Shown: one piece after another, positions 11,562 through 22,570 of the stretch | Layout: each line of letters opens with the position of its first letter | Numbering within the stretch: the stretch's first letter is position 1 | Source of the DNA: Galeopsis tetrahit | Lineage: Eukaryota > Streptophyta > Magnoliopsida > Lamiales > Lamiaceae | Reading direction: 5' to 3' | NCBI GenBank assembly: GCA_963675135.1 | Contig: OY776129.1 | Coordinates: 64,327,028-64,391,027, forward strand | Length of the DNA stretch: 64,000 nt | Program-made: the position numbers and the translations under genes | The notes under the pieces: model-generated | The model's input: the letters and a program-made list of their open reading frames with translations, nothing else | Told to the model about the DNA's origin: nothing | The model's database searches: none

Positions 11562-11924
11562 ATGAAGAAATCGGTGAAGTTTGAATCCCCTAGGAATATA
11601 AAGAAACGATCGCGTGGAAAGTCTCTTGATCATGTGCAGTCGAAAGAACAGATCGAGGAAACAATTATGGAAGAGCAAAGGAGACGAGACCTTATAGCCA
11701 TGACCGTCGTTGAAAGAGAGGAACAAGCCTCTAAGCATCACCCTGCCGATCGTGAAGCCCTAATCTCGATTTCAATCCCTAAAAGCAACAAGCAGCCGAT
11801 CGAAGAATCTGACTGTGCAGGAAATCTAAACATTGATTTGGATTCTGAGAGTGCAATTAATTATCAAAATGAAGGGTTCGTTGAGGCAATAGACGATTTC
11901 GTTGTGAAGAAGGCGATGCAATAA
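11562..11924 (+). CDS. Open reading frame inside the Mutator-like element, 120 aa, unknown
   Basis: ATG at 11562 opens a 120-residue charged, soluble-looking frame: MKKSVKFESPRN, a basic stretch IKKRSRGK, a possible helix EEQRRRDLIAMTVVEREEQ, then an acidic C-terminal half. After the stop, a +1 frame continues with protein-like codons (LPYAAETLLDQVTFVNVDNQ) to a stop near 12060, so the present frame may be shortened by a frameshift or there may be an unrecognised intron. No family is recognised. Its position between Mutator-type TIRs suggests a captured host-gene fragment rather than a resident gene. Whether it is expressed cannot be seen. Confidence 0.35.
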   Translation: MKKSVKFESPRNIKKRSRGKSLDHVQSKEQIEETIMEEQRRRDLIAMTVVEREEQASKHHPADREALISISIPKSNKQPIEESDCAGNLNIDLDSESAINYQNEGFVEAIDDFVVKKAMQ

Positions 11925-12276
11925 ACTAGCGTTACCTTACGCAGCAGAAACTTTGCTGGATCAGGTAACATTTGTCAATGTTGATAATCAATTGAAGAGG
12001 TATGTGGTTGAATCTATGACGACAAATAAGGAAGATGAAGACTTGTTATTTAATTATTAAATTAATAAATTAATTTCCATATTTAAATATAAGGGTATAA
12101 TGGGTTATTAACATGCATTTTTGTCATTTTTTAAAAAGATTATAATAGTTGTCCTTTATTAAGAAGCTAGGTGTCTAAATGGTTTTTTTTATAAATTTTC
12201 TCAACTAAAAAAATGCAACATGGACCAGGGTGCACAACATGCACTCGAGTCCATAGCAAACCAACCCATTAATAAT

Positions 12277-12600
12277 CAATCTATGCAATAATTGCACAAT
12301 CCAAACAAAATTTATTCACACACAATAAAAGAATAAGAAATTAATAAGTATGATTCAATTTATGAATATTGATTATTTATTTATAAAATAAATAGTAAAG
12401 AAAAAAGTATTAATATATTAAAAATATTTTTATTTAAAAAAATGTATAGAATTTATAGGAGTAGTATACAAATATTGGAAATTTGGAACAAGTAACATAA
12501 AAAGAAGAAATATTTTGAATTTGGATGAGAACAAATCCCGGAATTGAAGTATGCAGAATAAATAGGGCGAATCTTGGACTAGAGTTTGCAAGTGACAAGG
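12277..12600. other. AT-rich distal upstream region of the Ninja/AFP gene
   Basis: A/T-rich sequence with no coding or repeat signal. It lies between the Mutator-like element and the ABRE-rich proximal promoter. Confidence 0.5.
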
Positions 12601-12965
12601 ACGGCTCGAATTTCATCATATGATTCGCCACGTGTCCATCGCCATAATTGATGCGCCAAATGCCTGGCCCTGTTTCTCACCACCACTTGTCGAATTCAGA
12701 GGCAACGTGGCAATAACAATACATGCAGGGTATCTCCTAATCACGGATTTAACCGTGATATTAGGGCCACTGATTTTGGATTTTGGAGACCCTAATTCCC
12801 GTACTTAACTCTAAATACGTTCCGTGTCAACCAACCCTCTCTCCTCTCTCGCCACGTGTCTCTCATCTATCCCTCGCCGTTTATATATTTTCAAACCTAG
12901 TCCAACCAAACATAATAATTCAGCAAGTCATTTTCATTTGATAATAATAATAAAGTGAAACCAGA
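12601..12965 (+). promoter_or_regulatory. Promoter of the Ninja/AFP gene with ABRE/G-box sites
   Basis: Two GCCACGTGTC motifs, with CACGTG cores at 12629-12634 and 12853-12858, and one ACGTGGC at 12705-12711 match ABA-response elements bound by ABI5/ABF-type bZIP factors. A TATA box TTATATATTT lies at 12881-12890, about 80 bp before the ATG. AFP proteins are known partners and repressors of ABI5, so ABRE control would fit a negative feedback loop. The sites are seen; their activity is inferred. Confidence 0.65.
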
Positions 12966-14867
12966 ATGGGGAAAGAATGTGGGAGGAGTTTGGGTATGGA
13001 AGGGCAGCAGAAGAAGAAGAAGGAAGAATTTGAACTTAATTTGGAGTTGTCTATAGGTTATGGAAAAACAGAGGAGGATGAGGATTCTGGCAAGGGGGAA
13101 ATTAGGAAATTATTGTTCCAAGAAAATAATAATATTTCAACAAAATCCAATTTTTCGAGTGAGAATAATGTGGATCCACATAGGAGGAGGGAGATTCGAA
13201 GACAAGAAGCCCGAAGGAAAAGAGGAGAAAAAATAAAGAAATCAAAAGGGCAAAATGGTCTACTATTTGTGGAGGATAGATTGTTCTTGGAGGCTCAGAA
13301 GCTTCAAGGCAGAGTTGAAGAGAGAGAAAGTAGAGAGAGGGATTGTGTTTCAGGTAGAAAGAATTGCAGTAATGAAGTTGGAGGAGGAGGTGAGTTGAGC
13401 CTATCCTTGTTCACTGGTAACAACATTTGTAGTTTGTACCCTAAGGTACAACAACAACAGCCCCCTCGGGCTCAATATTCTTCTGCAGATTGTGATTCAG
13501 AAGAACAGAGTAATGGGGTTAATGATCCTGTGAATAGGTCCTTGGAACAATGTTCTTCTGCTGTTTCTGATTATCACAAAGGTGATTATTCTTGTTAATT
13601 CTTTTTTGAGGTTGTTTATATTGTTGAATTTAATTTAAGTTTCATGTGTATGTTCTTGGTTGTTTCTAGAATTAGAGATTGATAGTGATGATGTCTGAAT
13701 GCACATTGATTGAGTAGAATCAAATTTAGGATCCCTGAATTGAAAATATAATTGTATTAATAGGCCATGTCATTAGCCTTGCAATCGAAATACTGTAAGA
13801 TGAATCCAATCCTTTTTCAGTATCATCTTTGGCTCATATGAATAATCCTCCTTTCTAGATATAATCTACCCACTATGTATGGATCCCTTGTTCTACTTTG
13901 ATGTCTTATACTATGTATTTCACTTATTTTAATTTTTAATACCTCACACCATGTGTTAAATAACATCATCGAACATCTTCATGTGTTAAAACAATATGTA
14001 ACATCATCATTAATGGATGGTTGTATGTATGATTCCTTTTACGAATTTTTTTTTAAAGAAATATTGATTCTTTATGTATGATGTAGATGGATAAAGTAAA
14101 AAGTGAATGATTTTATTAGTGTATTAGGGATAATAAATATTTTCATTTTTGAAAGTGTGCATATTAAGTACTATTTGATTGGAGTCACACTTGTATGTAC
14201 TCAACTGCATTATGATACGTATATGTGATGCCATCTTGTTGAACACGCAATGAAACACTATCATGTGTATTGCTCAAATCTTGAATTTTGGTAGAGATAT
14301 ATTGAACCATTTTTGTATTATTTATATTCAGGAGGGAGTAGTAGTGACACCGGGAGCCACTCGAGTCCATTGCGGCGGCCACGCTTGTATCCCGGTGGTA
14401 TTTCAAGAAATCTCGAAAGCCATGATTCGTGGTCACAAGCCGAAACGGATCAGGTTCTTCGAGCACCAAAGGTGAGGGCATTAAGTAATCCTCCTTCCAA
14501 TTTGAGATCGCCTAGTACGATTTTGAAATCAGAGAGTTCGTTGGATCAAACTAATACTAGTTCGAGGTCCGAGAACCTGTCAAGGGAAACAAGTGGAAGT
14601 CTCAACGTCAAGTCCCCAACACCAGCTCCAAACGGAAACCACCACAATGCAGCAGTGTCGATACCAAAAATGCCATGTGTCTCAACCACCGGAAATGGCC
14701 CCAACGGGAGGACGGTAATGGGGTTTTTGTACAAATACACAAAAACGGAGGTGAGCATCATGTGTGTTTGCCATGAGAGATCGTTTTCTCCAGCCGAATT
14801 CGTTGAGCATGCCGGAGGCGTCGACATATCGCAGCCATTGAAACACATCACCATTGTTCCTAGTTAA
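12966..14867 (+). CDS. AFP: Ninja-family / ABI5-binding protein (AFP) transcriptional co-repressor, 383 aa
   Basis: Two exons: 12966-13581 and 14332-14867, with a 750-bp intron, donor AAAG/GTGATT, acceptor ATTCAG, phase 1; the joined frame is 384 codons. Three family signatures are in order: an EAR repression motif LELSIG at residues 26-31 (recruits TOPLESS/NINJA-type co-repressors); a basic nuclear-localisation region at 73-94 (RRREIRRQEARRKRGEKIKK); and a conserved C-terminal domain at 336-383 (GFLYKYTKTEVSIMCVCHER, SPAEFVEHAGG, HITIVPS), used for binding ABI5-type bZIPs or JAZ proteins. The middle is Ser/Asn-rich and low complexity. The product should be nuclear and dampen ABA or jasmonate responses. 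ABRE sites upstream suggest ABA induction. The family is certain; which AFP paralogue is not. Confidence 0.92.
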
Positions 14868-15261
14868 AGATAAGATGTTTTTTAATGTTAAGTTAGTTGG
14901 TTCTTTTTATGTCAATTGGTATGTAGTTTAGACTCGTAGTTGATGAACAACTCTGAGAGGAACACTGAGTTTTAGCCATTTGGATGGAGAAGGACTAGTT
15001 TTATGTATGGATTTCTTTAGACTGTTTCTTTGGTGTGAAATAGGCTCTTGCCGCGGCGTGCATCCCCTTAACTCTTTATCTTTTTTTTTTTTTCAATTAT
15101 CATTAGGGTAAGTCCTCCACAAAAGTTACACGAAAATTTCATAGCAGCTCTATAAGTTGATGCGTAACAAATTTAATTGAACACACAATGGAATGGTAGA
15201 AAGTAAATAAGATATAATTATAGAAAACAGATACTGCATCTTGAGAAAAAATAATTAAAAC
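14868..15261 (+). other. 3' flank of the Ninja/AFP gene
   Basis: T-rich sequence after the stop, presumably containing the 3'UTR and poly(A) site. No other feature is seen. Confidence 0.5.
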
Positions 15262-15565
15262 ATCCCAAAACAAATGTTATTGGAACACAGTTTTCACTTC
15301 AAAAATTCACTGAAAATCATTTATGTTGGTTGAAGGTATTTCATCAGGGAGAGAAATGAAATTATTTTCGAGGAAAGGGAAGAAAATTATTTTTCTTGTT
15401 CTTCATTTCAACCTTTGTTCTCCATCGAAACACCAGAAATAATTTCCTTCTCTCTCTCCGAAAATAATTTCCTTTCTCTCCCTCACATGAAACACCTTGA
15501 ACATAAATGGTATTCAGTGAATTTGTGAAGAAAGAACTGTGTTCCAATAAAATTTGTTTTGGGAT
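15262..15565. mobile_element. Palindromic (foldback-type) MITE
   Basis: The two halves are inverted copies of each other for about 130 bp: the left half begins ATCCCAAAACAAATGTTATT and the right half ends with its near complement, followed inward by complementary GGAACACAGT, ATTCACTGAA and AAATTATTTTCG. The transcript would fold into a long hairpin. There is no coding capacity, the superfamily is not determined, and no clear target duplication was read. Confidence 0.75.
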
Positions 15566-15734
15566 TTTTTTTTTATTTTTACGAGTTTTCAGACAGAATT
15601 AATGAAAAGACAGAATTAATCAAAGTAGACAGGTGGTGAAAGATAAAAAATTAGAAAAATACATTTAAATGAAAAGGATTTGTATTTAACTTTAAAACAT
15701 ATTAATATGATTTTATTATTTATTTTAAATTATA

Positions 15735-15992
15735 CTCCATCCATCAAATGTAGTCTCATGGGGGGTGAACACAAGTTTTAAAAAAAATGTAGATAAAATA
15801 GATAAAGTAAGGGTATTATATGGTATTATGGGGTCCATTGTGAATAAATTGATTGTTTGTGAATAAAGTTGATGACAAATTGAGTAATTAAGTGATGGTT
15901 GAAGAGTGATGGTTTCCGTAAAGTGTATGAGACTACATTTGATGGACAAAGAATATGAGGCAAATGAGACTACATTTCATGGACGGATGGAG
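15735..15992. mobile_element. Stowaway-type MITE
   Basis: Termini CTCCATCCATCAAATGTAGT and the complement ACTACATTTCATGGACGGATGGAG, flanked by TA. AT-rich interior. The inner TIR sequence (AAATGTAGTCTCAT) is shared with the element at 58154. Confidence 0.85.
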
Positions 15993-16116
15993 TAATTGAT
16001 AATGACTCTGCTCACATAAAAAAACATGGTTGATTCTATATCACTAGCTAAACACACATCGTAAGATGAGTACACCCACGTGAAAAGATCTAAAATACCT
16101 CAACCCTTCTAAATCA

Positions 16117-16499
16117 GGGTGTGTTTGGTTTGGGATTGGCCCATCCGGATTTGGATGGGCCATCCCTCTCCATCCCATCCCTCTCCATCCAAATACTCAT
16201 TCACTCCTATAATACATCTATATACCTATTTTTATACAATCACATCATTCTTTTCTTTCTTTTAATTACTCATTCTCTCTCCTACTTTTCTTTCACACAT
16301 TTATTCTCTCTCCTACTTTCTTCCACACATTTATTCTCTCTCCTACTTGATTTGACATAAAGTTCTCCATCCACACTTATTTTTCAATCTCAATCCAAAC
16401 ACAATTTTTATTCAATTAGTATTCATGGATTACCTCCATCCATATTTTTCCAATCTCCATCCCCATCCTATCCACCACCATCCCTAACCAAACAGCACC
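16117..16499. mobile_element. Harbinger/Tourist-like MITE abutting a second MITE
   Basis: Ends GGGTGTGTTTGGTTTGGG and the complement CCCTAACCAAACAGCACC. The right flank TAA (16500-16502) is also the left target duplication of the next element; the left flank is TCA, so its own duplication is imperfect. The interior is C/T-rich with repeated ATTCTCTCTCCTAC. Confidence 0.65.
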
Positions 16500-16502
16500 T
16501 AA

Positions 16503-17399
16503 GGGTATGTTTACTTTTGGTTTTAAAAACCAGGTTTTGGATTTCAAGATCCAAAACTCGTTTTACTTCAGGATTTAAAAATCGGTTTTCAAAATCCACT
16601 CAAAACCACCCCTATCAAATATATTGATTTGACATAAAGTCATATCTATATAATATTACTCCAATCATTATATTCTTTTTCAACACTAATATAATAATAC
16701 TATAATAATATAATAATACAATACTCCAATATAATACATTTAATCATTACACACTTAACTGATCATTATAATCTTATCAAACAATAATATAACAATATAA
16801 AGTCATTTAATCTTACAACTTGATTTGACATAAAATTAAATCCTTCACTATTCCAAAACCCAAAAGAAACACTCAGGGTATATTTACTTTTGGTTTTAAA
16901 AACCAGGTTTTGGATTTCAAGATCCAAAACCCGTTTTACTTCGGGATTTAAAAATCGGTTTTCAAAATCCACTCAAAACCACCCTTATCAAACATATTGA
17001 TTTGACATAAAGTTATATTTATATAATATTACTCTAATCATTATATTCTTTCTCAACAATAATATAATAATACTATAATAATATAATAATACAATAATAT
17101 AATACATTTAATCATTACACACTTAACTAATCATTACAATCTCATCAAACAATAATATAATAATACAAACTCATTCAATCTTACAACTTGATTTGACATA
17201 AAGTTAAATCCTTCACTATTCCAAAACCCAAAAGAAACACTCATATTACTATTTATCGGGATTTCAAAAACCAGGATTTCAAAAACCCGATTTTTAAAAA
17301 CCCCCAAAGCCCAAAGTAAACACCCCCTCATATTACTATTTATTGGGATTTTTGAAATCCCGGTTTTTTAAACCACCAAAGCACAAAGTAAACACCTCC
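16503..17399. mobile_element. Harbinger-like MITE (outer copy), target duplication TAA
   Basis: Begins GGGTATGTTTACTTTTGG and ends with the complement-like GCACAAAGTAAACACCTCC, flanked by TAA on both sides (16500-16502, 17400-17402). It is interrupted by a second copy of the same family at 16876-17327; without that insert it is about 440 bp. Inside are hairpin-rich AAAACCAGGTTTT and GGATTT/AAATCC motifs. Confidence 0.85.
16876..17327. mobile_element. Same-family MITE nested inside the previous element
   Basis: Begins GGGTATATTTACTTTTGG and ends CCAAAGTAAACACCCCC, with TCA on both sides (16873-16875, 17328-17330). The outer element continues across the insertion (AAACACTCA then TATTACTATTTATTGGG), and the inner copy carries the same stretch uninterrupted (CACTCATATTACTATTTATC). 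This proves insertion into a relative. Confidence 0.9.
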
Positions 17400-17402
17400 T
17401 AA

Positions 17403-18450
17403 TTAAACTTTTTCTCTCCCTCTTTCTCACATCAAACCCATCTCCTCCCTCCCACGCGGCGCCACCGCCCACTTCTTCCCTCCCCCTCCCAAAGCCGCCG
17501 CCGTCGTCCACTTCCTCCCTCTCCCCCCCACCCCCAAAGCCGTTGTCGCCCACCTCCCTCCCTCCTTGTCGCGCTGCCTTGCTCCCTTCATCGTCTCCGC
17601 CTGCAATCAGTCTGTCGCCCACCTGCTCCCTCCCCCCCCACCCCACAAGGGTCATCGACGCTTCCCCGTGGCGCCGTCCTGCACTCTTCGCCGCTCCTCC
17701 TCTCAGTCCCGCCGCCTGCAAACAACCCCTAGTACGTCGCCCACCTCCTCCCTCCCACTCCCAAGGCCGCCGTCGCCCAGCCACTTTGCCGCCGCGTATG
17801 TCACTGCCGGTAAGTTTAGGGTTTAGAAAAAAAATAGGATTATGGTTTCTGAATTATTATTTTTTACAAATCTGATTTTTTTTTTCGAATTTGGTATGTT
17901 TAGAAAATTAGGCAAATACTCCTACAATCCAAGAAAGAATTAAATCTACCCGTAGATGGGCGTAGAAATTAGGATAATTCTCGATCAATCAAGAGAGCAT
18001 AAAATCTAACCGTAAATTCTTCAATCGTCTTGTTCAACCTCTCTATTCGCAGCGATGGCAAGAGAATTGTAACTGCTTCTCCAGTTAAGAACTCGATGTT
18101 GATTTTTCACTCTCGATGTAGTAACTACTTCTTGCAAATAATCACCACCAAGAATCGTAAATGCCGATGAGAAATTCTTCCAAAAAAACCCAAGATACTC
18201 CAGCAGGGTATGCGCCCTAACACTTAACTCTTTCCAATCAAGAATTGATATCCTCTACTATGTGCATTTACGATGAATTACCAAGTAATTACTCCTAGAA
18301 TTCATAGTAAATCACATGCAGTTATTCCATCGTAGGGAAAAATCCAGAAACAGAGAGAAGGTGTTATTTGGGAAAGTCAAGCAAATTAAAAGATCGTAAT
18401 AATAAAGAGATTAAGCCCGCTGCAAAAATTATGGGATTTTAAATTTGAAA
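17403..18450. other. GC-rich exon-like island followed by AT-rich DNA
   Basis: 17430-17810 is strongly C-rich (CGCCGCC, CTCCCTCCC repeats) and open in several frames. Translations are low-complexity Pro/Ser/Arg or Gly/Arg with no domain. It ends at a donor-like CCGGTAAGTTT (about 17809). It resembles the GC-rich segments inside the Mutator-like elements elsewhere in the window and may be a captured first exon, but no TIRs were located. 17830-18450 holds nothing recognisable. Confidence 0.35.
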
Positions 18451-18589
18451 TAATATTTATTATTCAAAAATATGATTGGAAATGTAAATTAAGGGTATAA
18501 TAGGGTTTTTAATTCATTTTGAATCCAATAGAAATTGTTTAAACTTGTTGTTCCTATTTGTAGAATAGGCTATAGTAATGATTCTATTA

Positions 18590-21500
18590 GAAAAAAAACC
18601 TCTCATAGTAATAGTAATGTTAGATGTCATTTTACACCTATGAGTAACTTTTTAAAAAGGTTGTAGGATCAATTATTCTTTTCTTTTTCCATCGATGCTG
18701 CAGTTGAGTAACTGAGAAAGGGTTTTGAGCGTGCTATTTTTTTTTTTTTTTTACATCATTTTTCCTATTTTAATTCTTAAACCCTAAACCCACAAACCCA
18801 ATTTTTTACTGAATTTATCTTCAATTAATAGAACTTGTGTGTAGTTAAGAAATATAAAATCCACTAATATAATAATGTTGAGTATGTACTAAAAATCTGC
18901 AATAATGATAACAGAAAATATCTAGAATAGAAAAGAAAGAAGAAAAAGAAGTTTCTGAAATATTGTTAATATGAATTGATAATTTTAGAGATTTCTCTAC
19001 CATTAATTTTCACCACAAATGTTAGTAGATGATCATACCCGAATAATTATAAATGGAGAAATGAATTGTAATAAGTAACTACTTTGAAAAATAGAGTACA
19101 AAAACAAGTTTAAATAATTTTTAACCACAATGAATACAATAATTATAAAATATCGAACTATACACCATAATTATAAAGACATATTACATAACTAGTACAT
19201 GACCACTAGTCCACCACATTGACTAATTTGACTTGCTACTCTAGTTACTCTCATTTTTTTTTTTTTAAAGAAATATCACTTGTTTTTATTTCAAATTCAA
19301 TAAAATTTGAAAAAAAAAAAGAAGTTTAGGATTTACGGTTTAGGAATTAAAGGAGAAAAATGAAGTCAAAAAATTTTTTTTTTTTTTTTGCTATCTTCAC
19401 TTTATTTCATTTTTAAAAAAATCGTGACGGTCATTGTGTGCAATTTTTTTTTTTAACGGAGGATTATTATTATTACTCAAACCGAATTGACTGTGCCAAG
19501 TCATTCTCAAAACAACAAATTTTGGGTACAACAAAAACAGGGGCAGATTGGAACAAATTTTCACACATTGGGAGTAATTAACTAATTAATTTTAGAATGG
19601 ATTTTTTTTTTTTAACGGAGGATTATTATTATCAATGAAAATAGTAGTGACCTAATCAAACCAGTTCCGTAGGTTTCAAGTCCACAGTTTAGGTTTAGAA
19701 CATTGTAAGTATTTTTTTTTTTTTGAGGATACATTGTAAGTATTTCTATATAATAGTACATCTGCCCAACTTTTTCACCCAACGCTAATTGAAATTTGGA
19801 TATTCTGCTGTAAGTAATTTTGTTAAAGGATTTAGGGTTTAGGAATTAAAGGAGAAAAATGAAGTCAATTTTTTTTTTTTTTTTTGCTATCTTCACTTTA
19901 TTCCATTTAAAAAAAAATCTGACTCAAACAGTCAGCACACTTCCCAAGACAGACCGCAGTGTACTCTCCAAAGTAATTTTTGGTTTTTTTTGTAATAATT
20001 AATTGAAAATAAGGGTAGAATGAACATTTTATGTGTCATTTTGTTGTGGAGAGTAATAATTTAAAGTAGTTGTATTAATTTGTAATAAAAGTCATTCATT
20101 TGTATTAGAGGGTGATTTCCCAGAGAATATTTAAAAAATGTAATATAATTTAAAATCTTTATTTAAAAATGATGTAAACAATTTTTTCAATGAAAGAAAA
20201 ATGCAAATCTAATTGAATTTTTAAAAAATAAAATCTGACTCAACAGTCAGCACACTGCCCAAGACAGACCGCAGTGTACTCTCCAAAGTAATTTTTGGTT
20301 TTTTTTGTAATAATTAATTGAAAATAAGGGTAGAATGGACATTTTATGTGTCATTTTTGTTGTGGAGAGTAATAATTTAAAGTAGTTGTATTAATTTGTA
20401 ATAAAAGTCATTCATTTGTATTAGAGGGTGATTTCCCAAAAAAAAAAAAAATCGTGACGGTCATCGTGTGCAAAAAAAAATTTAACGAAGAATTATTATT
20501 ATCACTCAAACCGAATTGACTGTGCCAAGTCATTCACAAAACAACAAATTTTGGGTACAACAAAAACAGGGGCAAATTGAAACAAAATTTTCACACATTG
20601 GAGTGATGAATTAATTAATTTTAGAATGATTTTTTTTTTTAACGCAGGATTATTATTATCACTCAAACCGAATTGACTGTGCCAAGTCATTCACAAAACA
20701 ACAAATTTTGGGTACAACAAAAACAGAAATTTTGGATAGTGATGAACTAATTAATTTTAGAATGGAAATAGTAGTGACCTAATCAAACCAGTTCCGTAGG
20801 TTTCAAGTCACAGTTTAGGTTTAGAACATTGTAAGTATTTCTATATAAAAGTACATCTGCCTAACTTTTTCAACCAACGCTAATTGAAATTTGAATATTC
20901 TGCTGTAAGTAATTTTGTTAAAATGAAATGTACAATAATTTTTTTTTTTTTTTTAAATATCACTTGTTTTTATTTCAAATTCAATAAAATTTGAAAAAAA
21001 ATGAAGTTTAGGATTTAGGGTTTAGAAATTAAAGGAGAAAAATGAAGTCATTTTTTTTTTTGTGGCTATCTTCACTTTATTCCATTTAAAAAAAAATCGT
21101 GACGGTCATCGTATGCAATTTTTTTTTTAACGGAGGATTATCACTCAAACCGAATTGTCTGTTGCCAAGTCATTCACAAAACAACAAATTTTGGGTACAA
21201 CAAAAACAAGGGCATTGGAACAAATTTTCACACATTGAGAGTGATGAACTAATTAATTTTAGAATGAATTTTTTTTTTTAACGGAGGATTATTATTATCA
21301 CTCAAACCGAATTGACTGTGCCAAGTCATTCACAAAACAACAAATTTTGGGTACAACAAAAACAGGGGCAGATTGGAACAAGTTTTCACACATTGGAAAT
21401 TTGGGAGTGATGAACTAATTAATTTTAGAATGAAAATAGTAGTAATCTAATCAAACCATTTCCGTAGGTTTCAAGTCCACAGTTTAGGTTTAGAACATTG

Positions 21501-21780
21501 TAAGTATTTCTATATAAGAGTACATCTGCCCAACTTTTTCACCCAATGCTAATTGAAATTTGGATATTCTGCTGTAAGTAATTTTGTTAAAAATGAAATG
21601 TACAATAATTATAAACTATCCGAACTACACACCATAATTATAAAAACAGACTAGTAGATGACCATCACAATTGACTAAATTGACTAAACAGACTAGGGTT
21701 TAGGAATTAAAAGAGAAATTTTTCAGTTAGCCAATGATTGACTAATCTTTATCTTCACTTTATTCCATTAAAAAAAAAAT
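18590..21780 (+). repeat. Cluster A of tandemly multiplied gene-upstream segments
   Basis: Several rearranged copies of a roughly 600-900 bp segment. Marker strings: CCGAATTGACTGTGCCAAGT near 19486, 20511, 20667 and 21307 (a variant near 21151); TTAGGTTTAGAACATTGTAAG near 19690, 20820 and 21490; AAATTTTGGGTACAACAAAAAC after each first marker. The CTGCTGTAAGTAATTTTG that ends each copy resembles the exon/donor junction of the gene remnant that follows (21931-21945), so these look like repeated duplications of that gene's 5' region. Poly-T tracts separate the copies. Cluster B (32107-34390) is its paralogue. Confidence 0.8.
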
Positions 21781-21815
21781 TGTGACAGTCAAAGAGTGAA
21801 TTTTTTTTTTAAGGG

Positions 21816-22570
21816 AGTGCATCTGCCCAACTTTTTCACACAACGCCAATTGAAAATTGGATTTATTTGTGAGGCATGTTGCTTTTATTTTGTATTGCAA
21901 GATGATGATGAGCATGAGGCGTGCCATTCTGCTGTAAGTGATTTTGTTAAAATGAAATATTGCACTTTTCCTGTTCGACAAAATGCGAAAGTCACTTGAC
22001 TTTAATTATTGTTTTGAATCTATTGTCTAGGCATCTATGTTTGGCGCTTCGAGACTGTGTGAGTCTAATGAAATTACGTTACAATAATGTTTCCATGGAT
22101 TGGGTTAAAGCCGAAGGTATTGAAAATGTTATATTATTTTGATTCTCGTTTGTTGGGTAATGTCGTTGCAATCGGATTGCATGAGGAGCTTTGTTTTGAT
22201 AGGCATATGTAACGTGGTGCAAGATCTAGAGAATAAATGGATGGAAGATCTTGATATTAGTAGCTTAGATTCGTATTATACTGCCGTAAGGGATGCATAA
22301 ATTATGAATGTGAATGTGCAGTGGCTGCATAAAAGGCTCGATGAAATCAAAGATGCTCTCCAACTGGAGATGATTAAATCTGACATTGAGGAAATTGAAG
22401 AGCGGCTAGGTCAAGAGGATGTGGTGGTAGACGAGCCGTGCAAAATATATGCGGACCATATGTCAAGAATTTCACAGTTCCACCAGCGTATCATGGACTC
22501 CTTTAATTTAATTAATGAACTATTATGGACTTATTCATCCTTTTCAGCAAACTGTGGATTTTTCTCTTGA
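21816..22570 (+). pseudogene. Coiled-coil gene remnant, copy A (truncated, two internal deletions)
   Basis: Exon-like pieces: 21816-21933 (CEACCFYFVLRDDDEHEACH; GTAAGT donor), 22031-22116 (HLCLALRDCVSLMKLR, MDWVKAEG; GTATTG donor) and 22316-22570 (WLHKRLDEIKDAL, MIKSDIEEIEERL, ADHMSRISQFHQRIMDSF), with predicted coiled coil. Against copy B (34.4-35.4 kb) it lacks 52 bp between two TCGTTG repeats and a net 84 bp (28 codons, in frame) after DAL. It loses homology after FSANCG, where GC-rich sequence begins. The pieces do not join into one frame. The family is not recognised; the WLxxRLDEIK coiled-coil style recalls uncharacterised plant (DUF724-like) proteins, but that is weak. Confidence 0.55.

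Larger units (their letters stand above)
10450..12267. mobile_element. Mutator-like element carrying a coding-like insert (Pack-MULE candidate)
   Basis: The terminal inverted repeats ATGGACTCGAGTGCATGTTG lie at both ends, preceded by GGTTTTGTCTAGT on the left and GGGTTGGTTTGCT on the right. Flanking 9-mers are ATTAATTAT (10441-10449) and ATTAATAAT (12268-12276), a 9-bp duplication with one change. It is in the same family as the MITE at 10052. The interior has GAAAAGTGTAAGT subterminal repeats, a 42-bp tandem repeat, and a GC-richer coding-like stretch (about 11370-12060). No transposase motif was seen, so it is non-autonomous. Confidence 0.75.

Noticed and set aside
17368..17875. ORFs on both strands in the C-rich island
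   Set aside because: Simultaneously open in several frames because stops are scarce in C-rich DNA; Gly/Arg or Pro/Ser low complexity only.
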